From: Nitrosomonas sp.
Lineage (GTDB): Bacteria > Pseudomonadota > Gammaproteobacteria > Burkholderiales > Nitrosomonadaceae
NCBI GenBank assembly: GCA_021582655.1
Contig: CP091135.1
Coordinates: 1,138,665 to 1,179,097, forward strand
Direction: 5' to 3'
Length of the DNA stretch: 40,433 nt
Part shown: one piece after another, positions 26,229-33,757 of the stretch
How positions within the stretch are numbered: the first letter of the stretch is position 1
How the letters are laid out: each line of letters starts with the position of its first letter
Notes under the pieces: model-generated
Told to the model about the DNA's origin: nothing
The model's database searches: none
What the model saw: only the letters and a program-made list of their open reading frames with translations
Made by a program: the position numbers and the translations under genes

Positions 26229-27437
26229 TTACCACCCGCTTTGATAAATACTGATCAAGGCGATTGCATTATTGGCCAGCCGGGTGATACTGTGGCGGTC
26301 GAAACGCAAATCCTCCAGATCCGACACGGTGTCCGGCATGACTTCCTTCAAATCGAAATCGAATTGAATCAGCGGCGTCACATGACTTGCACTCAAATAA
26401 AAATGACCCGATTCATCGGTATTCGAAACCGGATCATGCACATCCGCAATGACGAATATCAAGTCGCTCAGCTGATCCGGCGGCAGCGCCGACGGATAAT
26501 CATCGAAGAAGTCCTTAGGAACCGGAGAAGGATTAAAAGCAAACGTTTCCAAGTTTAATGCGGCACCGGCGGCCTGGGCTAATCCACCGCCCAGCGAATG
26601 CCCGGTTACGGTTATTTTTCGGCCGGGATACTTTGTCATCATCGCCTGCACAAAGTTATACGCATGCTTGAATTGATCATGCACAATGCCTAAAGCCAGC
26701 GCCACATCGGCCGCCTTATCCAGAAAAAAATCCACGCAAAAAAGACAGGTTTCCGTGCCACGAAACGCGATCACCAGATTTCCGGTATCACGGTCTTGAA
26801 AAACCCCGGCCTGCATCCCGGAACTTCTGTCGATAGTTTCGATTAACTGCCAATTGTCGACAACGGTATTATCAAAGTCATATACCGCATCCGCCAACTT
26901 TGCATAAGGTATCGATCTACCCAGCAAATCCACGGCGCGCCGTTCACCGGACTGTAACATGCCATAAGGCTTCCACGTCTCATTCGGCACGTAATCGGTA
27001 TTGTTATACAGCACAACACTGCTCAGTTCGAAAACAAAAGTGTCATCGCCGCTGTCGACCACCCGTATGAGATTCACGGTGTAGCGCTCTGTGCCGAAAA
27101 GCCGGGGTATATCTATCTTGGGAAGCGCCAACAAACCGTCGGTCATCGAAAAAGTAGGACTGTGCGGATCCGACGCTTCATCAAAGTCGGCGTTGATCAG
27201 TTTGAAGCGATTCGGATTCTCGGTCCCCATCCATTGCAACGCCGCTTTATAAATTTGTTCCCCGGAAGTATCCGACACCAGAATCTTTTGTAAACACACC
27301 AAACCGCTGGACTCGATATAAGTGGCCGGCGCAGTTAGCACCGAACATTCGCTCGGTAGCGCACGTACCATCGACGCCGACATTGCCAGTACAGTTAACA
27401 GAAACAGCCGAACGGGAAACCAATTTGCAATTTTCAT
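26229..27437 (-). CDS. Secreted class 3 lipase-like hydrolase
   Basis: 402 residues from the ATG at 27435-27437. A Sec signal peptide (KIANWFPVRLFLLTVLAMSA, then SMVRA) ends near residue 26. The lipase elbow is VTGHSLGGGLAQAAG with S281; candidates for the other catalytic residues are D335 (IADVHDPVS) and H382 (FDRHSITRL), so the triad seems complete. LVIAFRGTET (221-230) is the usual class 3 oxyanion region. The first 180 residues have no recognised domain. Several cysteines (31, 48, 231, 234) could form disulfides in the periplasm or outside. It follows apbE at 79 bp on the same strand but is probably a separate function. The substrate could be lipid or another ester. Confidence 0.85.
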   Translation of the reverse strand: MKIANWFPVRLFLLTVLAMSASMVRALPSECSVLTAPATYIESSGLVCLQKILVSDTSGEQIYKAALQWMGTENPNRFKLINADFDEASDPHSPTFSMTDGLLALPKIDIPRLFGTERYTVNLIRVVDSGDDTFVFELSSVVLYNNTDYVPNETWKPYGMLQSGERRAVDLLGRSIPYAKLADAVYDFDNTVVDNWQLIETIDRSSGMQAGVFQDRDTGNLVIAFRGTETCLFCVDFFLDKAADVALALGIVHDQFKHAYNFVQAMMTKYPGRKITVTGHSLGGGLAQAAGAALNLETFAFNPSPVPKDFFDDYPSALPPDQLSDLIFVIADVHDPVSNTDESGHFYLSASHVTPLIQFDFDLKEVMPDTVSDLEDLRFDRHSITRLANNAIALISIYQSGW

Positions 27438-27516
27438 CGTTAATACTTCAGTTGGATTAATTAAATGCCACAATGCAATACATGATCAAGACGCCTGAGA
27501 ATATATCATAACTTGA

Positions 27517-28419
27517 TTATATCAACGATCCACCGCATACTCCCCGCACATCCACCCACAAATGCGGCAACCCCAATGCGGCGAGCCAATCAGGCCCTCC
27601 CTCTCCCTTCAACATGCCGATCGTCGATGCGCTGCCCGCAACCACACAAAATTCTCCGACGACACTAACCGCCGCCATACAATTAACCGGCCAACCGGTT
27701 TTGGGATTAAGCACATGGCCGTAGCGGACACCGTTCAGCGTGATACAGCGCTCGTAATCACCGCTGCTCGCCAGCGCACCGGAGTGTAACAGCAAGGTTT
27801 GTACAACGCCATCGGGCTTGCGCGGATGACGGATGGCAATCCGCCAAGGACTGCCGTCCGGATGCGGGCCGATGATTTTGATATCGCCGCCCAGATTGAC
27901 CAAACCGTGCCGTACCCCGACATCCCGGCACAGCGCTGCGGCACGGTCGACGGCATATTCTTTCACCACCCCCCCGAAATCGATTTCCATGTCAGGTACG
28001 GTAAAAACCAATACCGGACGCCTCCAATCGACTTTGTGCCAACCGATTTTATCCAGTAATACCTGTATGACGGCTTGGTCCGGTATCGTTCCGGATTTGA
28101 AATCCCAGGCACGACGGAGTATGCCGGAAGTGATGTCGAACAACCCGTCGCTCTGCTGATAGCATGTCGCGGCGTAATCCAGCAATCCGGCCGTTTCCTC
28201 GTCCACCTCGATGCTGCCGCCCTGCGTCGCGATACGATTCATCGCCGACAACAAACTATCGGCACGGTAACGCGAGTACTTGGTTTCCAGTCGCTGCACA
28301 TCGGCCATGACAAGTCGGGCCGTGCGCCCGGCTTCTTTTTCGTTGCATGCGTATAACTGTATCGCACACGGTGAACCCATTGCCTTGAAATCGAATTGAT
28401 AATATTTCAAGCGCCCCAT
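27517..28419 (-). CDS. apbE: FAD:protein FMN transferase (ApbE family)
   Basis: 300 residues. ApbE enzymes attach FMN from FAD to a threonine or serine of a target protein. Motifs: FKAMGSPCAIQLY at the N-terminus, DGLFDITSG (91-99), DFGGVVKEYAVD (147-158), LVNLGGDI (173-180) and GHVLNPKTG (234-242). Two oddities: no signal peptide or lipobox is seen, so it may act in the cytoplasm, and the usual KG of the DxGGxxKG motif is KE here (E154). It lies 26 bp after the DUF3570 gene and is the last gene of that operon. No canonical flavinylation motif (DxxxSGA-T/S) was spotted in the neighbouring envelope proteins, so its target is open. Confidence 0.9.
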   Translation of the reverse strand: MGRLKYYQFDFKAMGSPCAIQLYACNEKEAGRTARLVMADVQRLETKYSRYRADSLLSAMNRIATQGGSIEVDEETAGLLDYAATCYQQSDGLFDITSGILRRAWDFKSGTIPDQAVIQVLLDKIGWHKVDWRRPVLVFTVPDMEIDFGGVVKEYAVDRAAALCRDVGVRHGLVNLGGDIKIIGPHPDGSPWRIAIRHPRKPDGVVQTLLLHSGALASSGDYERCITLNGVRYGHVLNPKTGWPVNCMAAVSVVGEFCVVAGSASTIGMLKGEGGPDWLAALGLPHLWVDVRGVCGGSLI

Positions 28420-28445
28420 ACAGCATTAAGTGCGCGAAATATTTA

Positions 28446-31217
28446 CTAGAATTGGTAGCTCCAAGTCGCAGCCAGCATCCCTTGGCGGTTAACCTGAAAC
28501 CCATTAAAATCGCTGCCAACCGGTTGTATCCACTCGAAGCCGAACCGATTTCCGGCAAACCGGCCACCAGGAATTTGCGCGTTGACACCGAAGCCGACAT
28601 CCCAGAATTGCCCGCCATAGTTCGACGGAAAGTCCATTGGACCGATACGCGCATTAAAAGTATCGAAATCCCGTTTTATTTCGCCTTGCAGGGTGTAAGC
28701 ACCTCGCACCGAAGCGGTCAACCAGTGAGTGACTTGATATCCGCCCCACGCGGTCGCTTGAAACATATCGCCCAAACGGTACCCGGATTTATTTTTATCT
28801 TCCAGTCGCTTAATGCCGCTGAATTGCGCTCCCCACAACCAACGCTGCAACTCACCGGCATACGTCAGGCTTGGCATGAAATCCCAGGTACCGCTGCCCA
28901 ATTGCATGCCGAAATGCATCAATCCGCCATCCGTTTTGAAAATACGCCGATTCTCGATATCCACCTTGCCGGTCGGTGCGCTTAAGCCTAAATTCACATG
29001 CACCCAATGACCGCGCGTATCGAGCAATTTAATCAGCGCTGAAAAATAAGTGTCGCCAACCGCACCGGTTTCATGACCGGCAGCGCTGTTATGCTCGTGA
29101 GTACCCGGCTTGGACGGCGGCGCACCTGCCAGCTTGCGTAAATTCATATCCATATCCATGAACGTGGGCATCAGCATCAAATTGAACCACTTCGTCGGCG
29201 CGTACATCAAGTCGACCATGTGCATGCGCATATCCATGTAGGTTGGTACCAACCTACATGGGATTTCATCGCTGCAACCTTGCTCGACGATCGTTTGATC
29301 GCTTACCTGTTGCGCGCCGTGCAACATGTTGCCGCCGGTCCAGTTATACATGAACCGGTAGCCCGCCATGAAATCGCCCGGCTTATCAAGCATATGTCCG
29401 AACATGATTCCCGCCGGCGGCACTCGGTAATGATGATGCATATGTGCATGTGCATGCGTTGTCGACGAACCCGCCGCACCACCGATCGGCAGCACTGCGG
29501 GTAAGGATTCGATATCAAATTTCACCGCAGCATTTGCCACGTAGTAATCGAAATCCGCAAAGCTGTTGTTTCCACCGCTGCCGATCTGCATTGCGCTCGC
29601 ACGGGTATAGTATTCGAAACCGGCCTCAAAGGCGACGCCGCGCATGATCGACTTGCTCAGCGACACGCCGCCGCTCAGTGCACCAAAACCGGCCAAACGA
29701 TGATCGCTGGAAAAATTTTCCGGCAATTTTGCCGCATCGAACAACACCGTTTTCGGCTGCACATTCAGTAACGCTTCATTGACCAGGTTACCGCTGCTGT
29801 CGACTAAATTGAAATTCGCATCACGGAAATACTGCACCGTGGGATCATTGGGATCGAACCAGATCTGACGCCCCAAGCTATCCACTTCATTTCTGCGGTA
29901 AGTTTGCTGCGAAAACATATACGGACGATAGAAGCTGGCGGCATCTTGCGAATAATAGCGGATCCGCGGCGTCAGCATCCAACCGCCGCCAAGCGGCTGC
30001 ACCCAGTTGGCGTCGAAAGTATGCGTGTTAATGCCCCAATCGTCAGTCGACAACCGATAACCCAAATGTAATGCCGCATCGAATGTATCGATATACTGAA
30101 TATATTTGGCGCTCAGTGCGACTTGATTACGAAAATTCGGCCGTTGTTCCAACAGCGCGCGCAGATCGCCGGTAATCGGTGCCGATTGTCCGTTATTTAA
30201 TTGCAACGGATCGACAAAAATCACCGACATCACCTTATAGGGATTTTCCAAATAACCATTGCTGTAGGTATACCCCGCATTGGCTTCAAGCAAAGCATTC
30301 CTGTTCAGAATCTGCGTTACACCCAGATTGGCTGTCCAGTCCTGCCGATTACCTCGTAAAATTTCGCTCTTTCCACCATCGATTCTCTCAATCTGATGCA
30401 AAAAAGCATTCTTAGTGATATACGGTGAAGCATCGTGATCGAGAATGGCACCGATATTGCTGTTCGAGTACCCCGCGCCATACTTGACGCTGGTTAATTT
30501 TTGATTGAAATCGACACGGCCGCTGATGTTACCGAAACTGGACTTATAGTCCCGCTCCCGCGAGAAACCGCCGCTGACGTTAAGTGCCGCTTCATTCCAT
30601 TCGCGGCTTAAGCCGAAACTGGCTTGATTCCTCGTCTCCGGTGAAGCTGACGATAACACCATCACCGACCGCGGGTCTCTGACTGATGGTCCGCCGAGAC
30701 TCGCATCCGATGTCAATGGTGTTAAATTGCGATCCAGCATCAGATTCGGATTGGTTATGATCGGCGACGCACCGACAACGGTAACTCCCGTCGGCGTATT
30801 GGCAAAAATCGGATTATTCCCCATTGCAGCCAGGGGCGAGCTGGTAATCGGTGTTGCACCTGACCAAGTGTCCTGCGTATAACTGAAATTGAACTTGGTT
30901 CGATCGGTGAGTGAGAAAACGCCGCTGCCGTGCAACACATCGGCGCTGATCGGCTTTAGGTTATTGGGAACATTGACTAAATCACGCTTTCCTTCCTGGT
31001 AGCGGCTGAATTGAAAATTAATTCGATTATCGTCCGCCGCCTGCGCGGAAGCCAGCATCAGTCCGGGCAGCATCAACGCAGCGGAAGTCAGTGCTTGTAA
31101 TGCTTTATTGTTACCGGAAGCTGCGACAGTCTCCGCTTGATGCGGTAAAAGCAGCATTGATACAGATCCCACCGCGGACTGCTGTTCGCCAACTACCGCA
31201 GGTAATGCACCATTCAC
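28446..31217 (-). CDS. DUF3570 outer-membrane barrel fused to a second His/Met-rich barrel domain
   Basis: 923 residues. An unusual 35-residue N-terminal stretch precedes a signal peptide ending ASAQA (60). Residues about 61-570 are a DUF3570 domain (INFQFSRYQEGKRDL near its start), with amphipathic strands typical of an outer-membrane barrel. A linker with HAHAHMHHH (588-596) leads to a second domain (about 600-923) resembling the MetA-type 'transporter' barrels found near metal-resistance genes; it holds Met-rich runs MDMRMHM (661-667) and MLMPTFMDMDM (681-691), plausible Cu(I) ligands. The C-terminus ends in aromatic Phe (WSYQF), as outer-membrane barrels do. The GTG at 31215-31217 is the only start before an in-frame stop four codons upstream; M21 is an alternative. 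Function unknown. Confidence 0.85.
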   Translation of the reverse strand: MNGALPAVVGEQQSAVGSVSMLLLPHQAETVAASGNNKALQALTSAALMLPGLMLASAQAADDNRINFQFSRYQEGKRDLVNVPNNLKPISADVLHGSGVFSLTDRTKFNFSYTQDTWSGATPITSSPLAAMGNNPIFANTPTGVTVVGASPIITNPNLMLDRNLTPLTSDASLGGPSVRDPRSVMVLSSASPETRNQASFGLSREWNEAALNVSGGFSRERDYKSSFGNISGRVDFNQKLTSVKYGAGYSNSNIGAILDHDASPYITKNAFLHQIERIDGGKSEILRGNRQDWTANLGVTQILNRNALLEANAGYTYSNGYLENPYKVMSVIFVDPLQLNNGQSAPITGDLRALLEQRPNFRNQVALSAKYIQYIDTFDAALHLGYRLSTDDWGINTHTFDANWVQPLGGGWMLTPRIRYYSQDAASFYRPYMFSQQTYRRNEVDSLGRQIWFDPNDPTVQYFRDANFNLVDSSGNLVNEALLNVQPKTVLFDAAKLPENFSSDHRLAGFGALSGGVSLSKSIMRGVAFEAGFEYYTRASAMQIGSGGNNSFADFDYYVANAAVKFDIESLPAVLPIGGAAGSSTTHAHAHMHHHYRVPPAGIMFGHMLDKPGDFMAGYRFMYNWTGGNMLHGAQQVSDQTIVEQGCSDEIPCRLVPTYMDMRMHMVDLMYAPTKWFNLMLMPTFMDMDMNLRKLAGAPPSKPGTHEHNSAAGHETGAVGDTYFSALIKLLDTRGHWVHVNLGLSAPTGKVDIENRRIFKTDGGLMHFGMQLGSGTWDFMPSLTYAGELQRWLWGAQFSGIKRLEDKNKSGYRLGDMFQATAWGGYQVTHWLTASVRGAYTLQGEIKRDFDTFNARIGPMDFPSNYGGQFWDVGFGVNAQIPGGRFAGNRFGFEWIQPVGSDFNGFQVNRQGMLAATWSYQF
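29234..29261. repeat. Perfect 28-bp palindrome inside the DUF3570 gene
   Basis: The half CCATGTAGGTTGGT is followed at once by its exact reverse complement, centred on a KpnI-like GGTACC. It encodes P653 to M661 of the protein, in the second barrel domain just before the MDMRMHM run. A perfect 14-bp arm in coding sequence is unexpected, but the encoded residues fit the domain, so its function, if any, is open. Confidence 0.8.
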
Positions 31218-31257
31218 TTCGGATGCTTAGTGCGGCAACACGGCCGATACTGCACGA

Positions 31258-31476
31258 TCAGTAGCAACCGCATCCACCGCCACCTTCGGAAGAATAGGTA
31301 CTGGCCGCCGCCTCACGACTGCTGTAACTATGCATGCGTATGGTGCTTTGCAGTGGGTAAGGATCCACCGACATCTGTGGTTTAGCCAGATTTCCGCGCT
31401 CCCAAACCGCCACATGCGTGCAACCGGAAATTGCATACACTGCCAAGAAGATCAATATCGTATACAAAAATCGCAT
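31258..31476 (-). CDS. Small DUF4266 lipoprotein with Gly/Cys tail
   Basis: 72 residues from the ATG at 31474-31476. A lipoprotein signal peptide ends in the lipobox AISGC (C19). The mature part starts CTHVAVWERGNLAKPQM, the core of the DUF4266 family, and ends in SSEGGGGCGCY. The tail with two cysteines spaced by one glycine (C69, C71) could bind a metal, form a disulfide relay with the TlpA-like protein, or be a site of modification. It lies between the thioredoxin gene (15 bp) and the DUF3570 gene (40 bp). DUF4266, DUF3570, thioredoxin and ApbE genes are recurring neighbours in many bacteria; the role of the small protein is unknown. Confidence 0.85.
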   Translation of the reverse strand: MRFLYTILIFLAVYAISGCTHVAVWERGNLAKPQMSVDPYPLQSTIRMHSYSSREAAASTYSSEGGGGCGCY

Positions 31477-31491
31477 TGATTTACACAATGG

Positions 31492-32013
31492 CTAAGGTTT
31501 TTCTGCCAGAAACTGCTGCACCATAGCACGCAACTGCTCGCTTTCACCTTGTCTGAAACCTTGGTGGATATAACGGACATTGCCGTGACGATCGATGAGA
31601 AAGGAAGATGGCATGGCGATCACCCCGAAATCTTTCGCACACTGCTTGGTTTGATCGGTCACGATCTCAAAATCGGCTGGTACCTTACTCAGAAACGCCA
31701 CGGCATCCATTTTTTTCTCATCCAGATTGACACCGATCACACGTAAACCCTGTGCTTTGAATTCCTGCTCCAATTGATTTAGGAACGGAAACGATTTCAC
31801 ACAAGGTGGGCACCATGATGCCCAGAAGTCAACATAAACAACATCACCTTGCAGTGCATGCAAGCCTTTCGCCGAATCACCCTCCAATGTTGCAAAAGTA
31901 CAATCCGGCGCTGGAATATCGACTTGCTGCGTTGCTGAAGCCGAATTGCCGAATAAGGCCAAGACGATCAGAAAAAGTAATTTTAATGAATGGTTCCGCT
32001 GTTTTTTTAACAT
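31492..32013 (-). CDS. TlpA-like periplasmic thioredoxin
   Basis: 173 residues. A signal peptide (LKLLFLIVLALFGNSASA) leads to a thioredoxin fold of the TlpA/ResA kind with the redox motif WASWCPPC (C68, C71) and the cis-proline in IAMPSSFLID. Extra cysteines at 38 and 109 or so (CTF, KQCAKDF) may add a second pair. Such proteins keep cysteines or copper sites of envelope proteins reduced. Here the likely clients are the Cys-tailed lipoprotein downstream or the two-cysteine secreted protein upstream. The gene starts 23 bp after the upstream stop, within one operon. Confidence 0.92.
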   Translation of the reverse strand: MLKKQRNHSLKLLFLIVLALFGNSASATQQVDIPAPDCTFATLEGDSAKGLHALQGDVVYVDFWASWCPPCVKSFPFLNQLEQEFKAQGLRVIGVNLDEKKMDAVAFLSKVPADFEIVTDQTKQCAKDFGVIAMPSSFLIDRHGNVRYIHQGFRQGESEQLRAMVQQFLAEKP

Positions 32014-32036
32014 GTTTTTTTCACCCGTAGTCCGAA

Positions 32037-32495
32037 TTACTGGAACTGCAACACACCAATATCCGTTGCTGTATGACCACCCTTAGCCGACTCGCAGTGA
32101 TATTCGATCTCGAAAGTTCGCTCACCGGCCGCCGTTTTATTGACCATCATGTAATAAACACCGTCACCGCCTTGCAATGCAATGTAATCGCTGTATGCCG
32201 CATCCCCTGATACGTTATCCGTGATACTGACGGCTTTACTTCCTTTAAAAAGCTGCAAATTGACCAACAGGCCATCAACCGGCGGAGAAACATCTTTGAT
32301 TCTTGCCAGTATGTGATCTGTAGGCTCACCACCTTCACTTGAGCAAGTCACAAATGCAAATCCAGTAAAAGTTTTCGATATTCCTTCCGCATCCATTGTG
32401 GCTCCGGCATTATGCGCACCACCAGACCCGGCGAAACCGACAGTGGAAACGATCATAATCGTTGCCAAGATTTTACCGAATTTCGATTTATTCAT
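32037..32495 (-). CDS. Secreted protein of unknown function, first gene of the DUF3570 operon
   Basis: 152 residues. The N-terminus (MNKSKFGKILATIMIVSTVG) is a signal peptide with probable cleavage near GSGGA, which would leave His as the first residue of the mature protein (HNAGATMDAEG). Two cysteines, in FVTCSS and EYHCES, may form a disulfide. The rest looks like an all-beta domain (LLVNLQLFKG, GVYYMMVNKTAAGERTFEIEY). I do not recognise the family. An AAAGGA/GAGGGG stretch before the ATG supports the start. It has its own promoter with an operator identical in half-sites to that of the YcnI-like gene upstream, so it is co-regulated with it. Confidence 0.8.
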   Translation of the reverse strand: MNKSKFGKILATIMIVSTVGFAGSGGAHNAGATMDAEGISKTFTGFAFVTCSSEGGEPTDHILARIKDVSPPVDGLLVNLQLFKGSKAVSITDNVSGDAAYSDYIALQGGDGVYYMMVNKTAAGERTFEIEYHCESAKGGHTATDIGVLQFQ

Positions 32496-32587
32496 GATGA
32501 GCCCCTCGTCCTTTGAATTTGCAAGACTGGCACAACGTTATATTCCCCAGTTTCTCGGTTATGCCGCGAATGAATCACTTGGATGGT

Positions 32588-32634
32588 ATTATCACTTGAG
32601 TTACAGCAAAAAAACAATGCGACATATTGTCGCA
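32588..32634 (-). promoter_or_regulatory. Promoter with palindromic operator for the DUF3570-apbE operon
   Basis: On the minus strand, the perfect palindrome TGCGACA-ATA-TGTCGCA (32618-32634) is followed directly by a -35 box TTGTTT (32612-32617), an 18-nt spacer and a -10 box GATAAT (32588-32593). The predicted transcript start is near 32581, leaving a leader of about 86 nt. The same arrangement occurs at 33630-33675 before the YcnI-like gene. The operator centre falls near -45, a position suited to an activator touching polymerase or to a repressor blocking the -35 box. Confidence 0.65.
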
Positions 32635-32677
32635 GCTATTGGAGAGGCTCCAGCAGATCCTGAATCTGAAAAAGAAC

Positions 32678-32698
32678 GTGCGGATCGGTGATCCGCAC
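32678..32698 (-). terminator. Intrinsic terminator after the YcnI-like gene
   Basis: On the minus strand GTGCGGATC, a three-base loop ACC and GATCCGCAC form a perfect 9-bp GC-rich stem, followed by GTTCTTTTT. It lies about 30 bp after the stop of the YcnI-like gene and about 45 bp upstream of the next operator, so it separates two transcription units. Confidence 0.75.
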
Positions 32699-32729
32699 TA
32701 AGAGGGAGGTATCAAGCATTTTATGTGGG

Positions 32730-33527
32730 TTACTTCGGCCAAACCTGGTCACCGTCGACAACCACTTTCAAGTCACGATTCAGTTGCGCCGCGGAAGGCT
32801 TGACGATGATATCCAATCCATCCCCACAAGCAGCAGGCAATGCCGCTATGGTCCTATTAACTTTCAGTGTCGCGGGCGAATCATACCCATGCAAACCTTC
32901 AATCTCGAAGTTGGAACCGACAGCAGGAACCCATAATTGCACGGTCGCATTGCTAAAACCGCTTTTATCGGTAACTTCACACACATCGGCGATGGACACT
33001 ACAAATGTCACGCTCTTAGCGCACGAATCCGGATTTATCACTACGCCTGCAGTGGTGAACGGCAGCAACCCGCGGTAACCCGCTTTTAATTTACCGCCAC
33101 CAGCCCAGAAACCCAGCTTATTACCTAAAGAATCCTTAATATATTCCTGCAGCTCGAATACGTCCTTACTCTGAATCAGCGTCACCGGACTTGCCCAGTT
33201 GGTTACGAAATCAGCCAACATTCCGTCGTGTGCCGTGGCAACCACCGACGAATCGCCACCGGCAGGTTTGGTGGTAATAATGGAATCTTTGCCATCCGGA
33301 AAAACAACCACGGTCCCTATCGTATCGATCGTTGAAGCACCGTCGGTTTCATTCTGACAACCATGTGCAATCACAACATCGTTATAGGTACTGCCATGGT
33401 TTGCATTATTTTCGTCGATTGCCGGTACTTTCAAGCGCGTATGCGCAAACGCATTTTGTGTTGCAATAACCGCAAAGGCGATCACCGCCAAAATCACAAG
33501 CCATTCAAATTGGCGACTACCGTTCAT
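32730..33527 (-). CDS. Secreted YcnI/DUF1775-like protein, possible copper binder
   Basis: 265 residues. A signal peptide (LVILAVIAFAVIATQNAFA) ends so that the mature protein begins HTRLKVPAIDENN, placing a histidine at the N-terminus as in copper proteins CopC and YcnI. VVIAHGCQNETDG then a Thr and VVVFPDG resemble the HGC-T-P-G pattern of YcnI (DUF1775), though the protein is longer than usual and the match is partial. Four further cysteines could form disulfides. The ATG follows GGAGATAGGG. It forms its own unit with a terminator after it and a promoter whose operator matches that of the next operon. A copper chaperone or scavenger is a reasonable guess, not proven. Confidence 0.72.
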   Translation of the reverse strand: MNGSRQFEWLVILAVIAFAVIATQNAFAHTRLKVPAIDENNANHGSTYNDVVIAHGCQNETDGASTIDTIGTVVVFPDGKDSIITTKPAGGDSSVVATAHDGMLADFVTNWASPVTLIQSKDVFELQEYIKDSLGNKLGFWAGGGKLKAGYRGLLPFTTAGVVINPDSCAKSVTFVVSIADVCEVTDKSGFSNATVQLWVPAVGSNFEIEGLHGYDSPATLKVNRTIAALPAACGDGLDIIVKPSAAQLNRDLKVVVDGDQVWPK

Positions 33528-33629
33528 TTAACCCTATCTCCATAAAAATGGTTTTTTAATTCTTTCTATGTTTCAATGTATCTGATGCCGGTTAAGTGCA
33601 CTCGGCCAGTAAAACCTATAGCGAAGCGG

Positions 33630-33675
33630 ATTATCAGGATTCACCCACCCGAGATCAATGCGACAAAATGTCGCA
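33630..33675 (-). promoter_or_regulatory. Promoter with palindromic operator for the YcnI-like gene
   Basis: On the minus strand the perfect palindrome TGCGACA-TTT-TGTCGCA (33659-33675; flanking A/T extend it by one pair) is followed by -35 TTGATC (33653-33658), a 17-nt spacer and -10 GATAAT (33630-33635). The predicted start is near 33623, giving a leader of about 96 nt. Operator half-sites, the position of the operator against the -35 box and the -10 sequence are the same as at 32588-32634. Confidence 0.65.
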
Positions 33676-33740
33676 TCGGGTTTTATTAACGAATAACCAA
33701 TTGAATATTAATGAATGTCAATCATAACCATCTGATCAAA

Positions 33741-33757
33741 CGCGACAATTTGTCACA
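33741..33757. promoter_or_regulatory. Second, imperfect copy of the operator
   Basis: CGCGACA-ATT-TGTCACA differs from the perfect operator at two outer positions and keeps the GCGACA-N3-TGTC core. Its centre is 82 bp upstream of the centre of the perfect copy, close to eight helical turns, which would permit looping or cooperative binding. Confidence 0.5.

Noticed and set aside
29220-29504. Plus-strand open frame opposite the second barrel domain, considered as a sign of a frameshift or inserted gene
   Set aside because: The minus-strand frame is continuous through this stretch and encodes family-like sequence on both sides of the palindrome.
32398-32691. Plus-strand open frame of 97 codons across the 5-prime end of the 152-residue secreted protein gene
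   Set aside because: It overlaps a signal-peptide gene, its promoter, the operator and the terminator stem, and has no family resemblance. The minus-strand elements explain the sequence better.
33716-33721. Minus-strand TTGACA upstream of the YcnI-like gene as an alternative -35 box
   Set aside because: The -10 candidate at the right spacing (GGTTAT) is poor, while the TTGATC/GATAAT pair closer to the gene repeats the arrangement of the second promoter.
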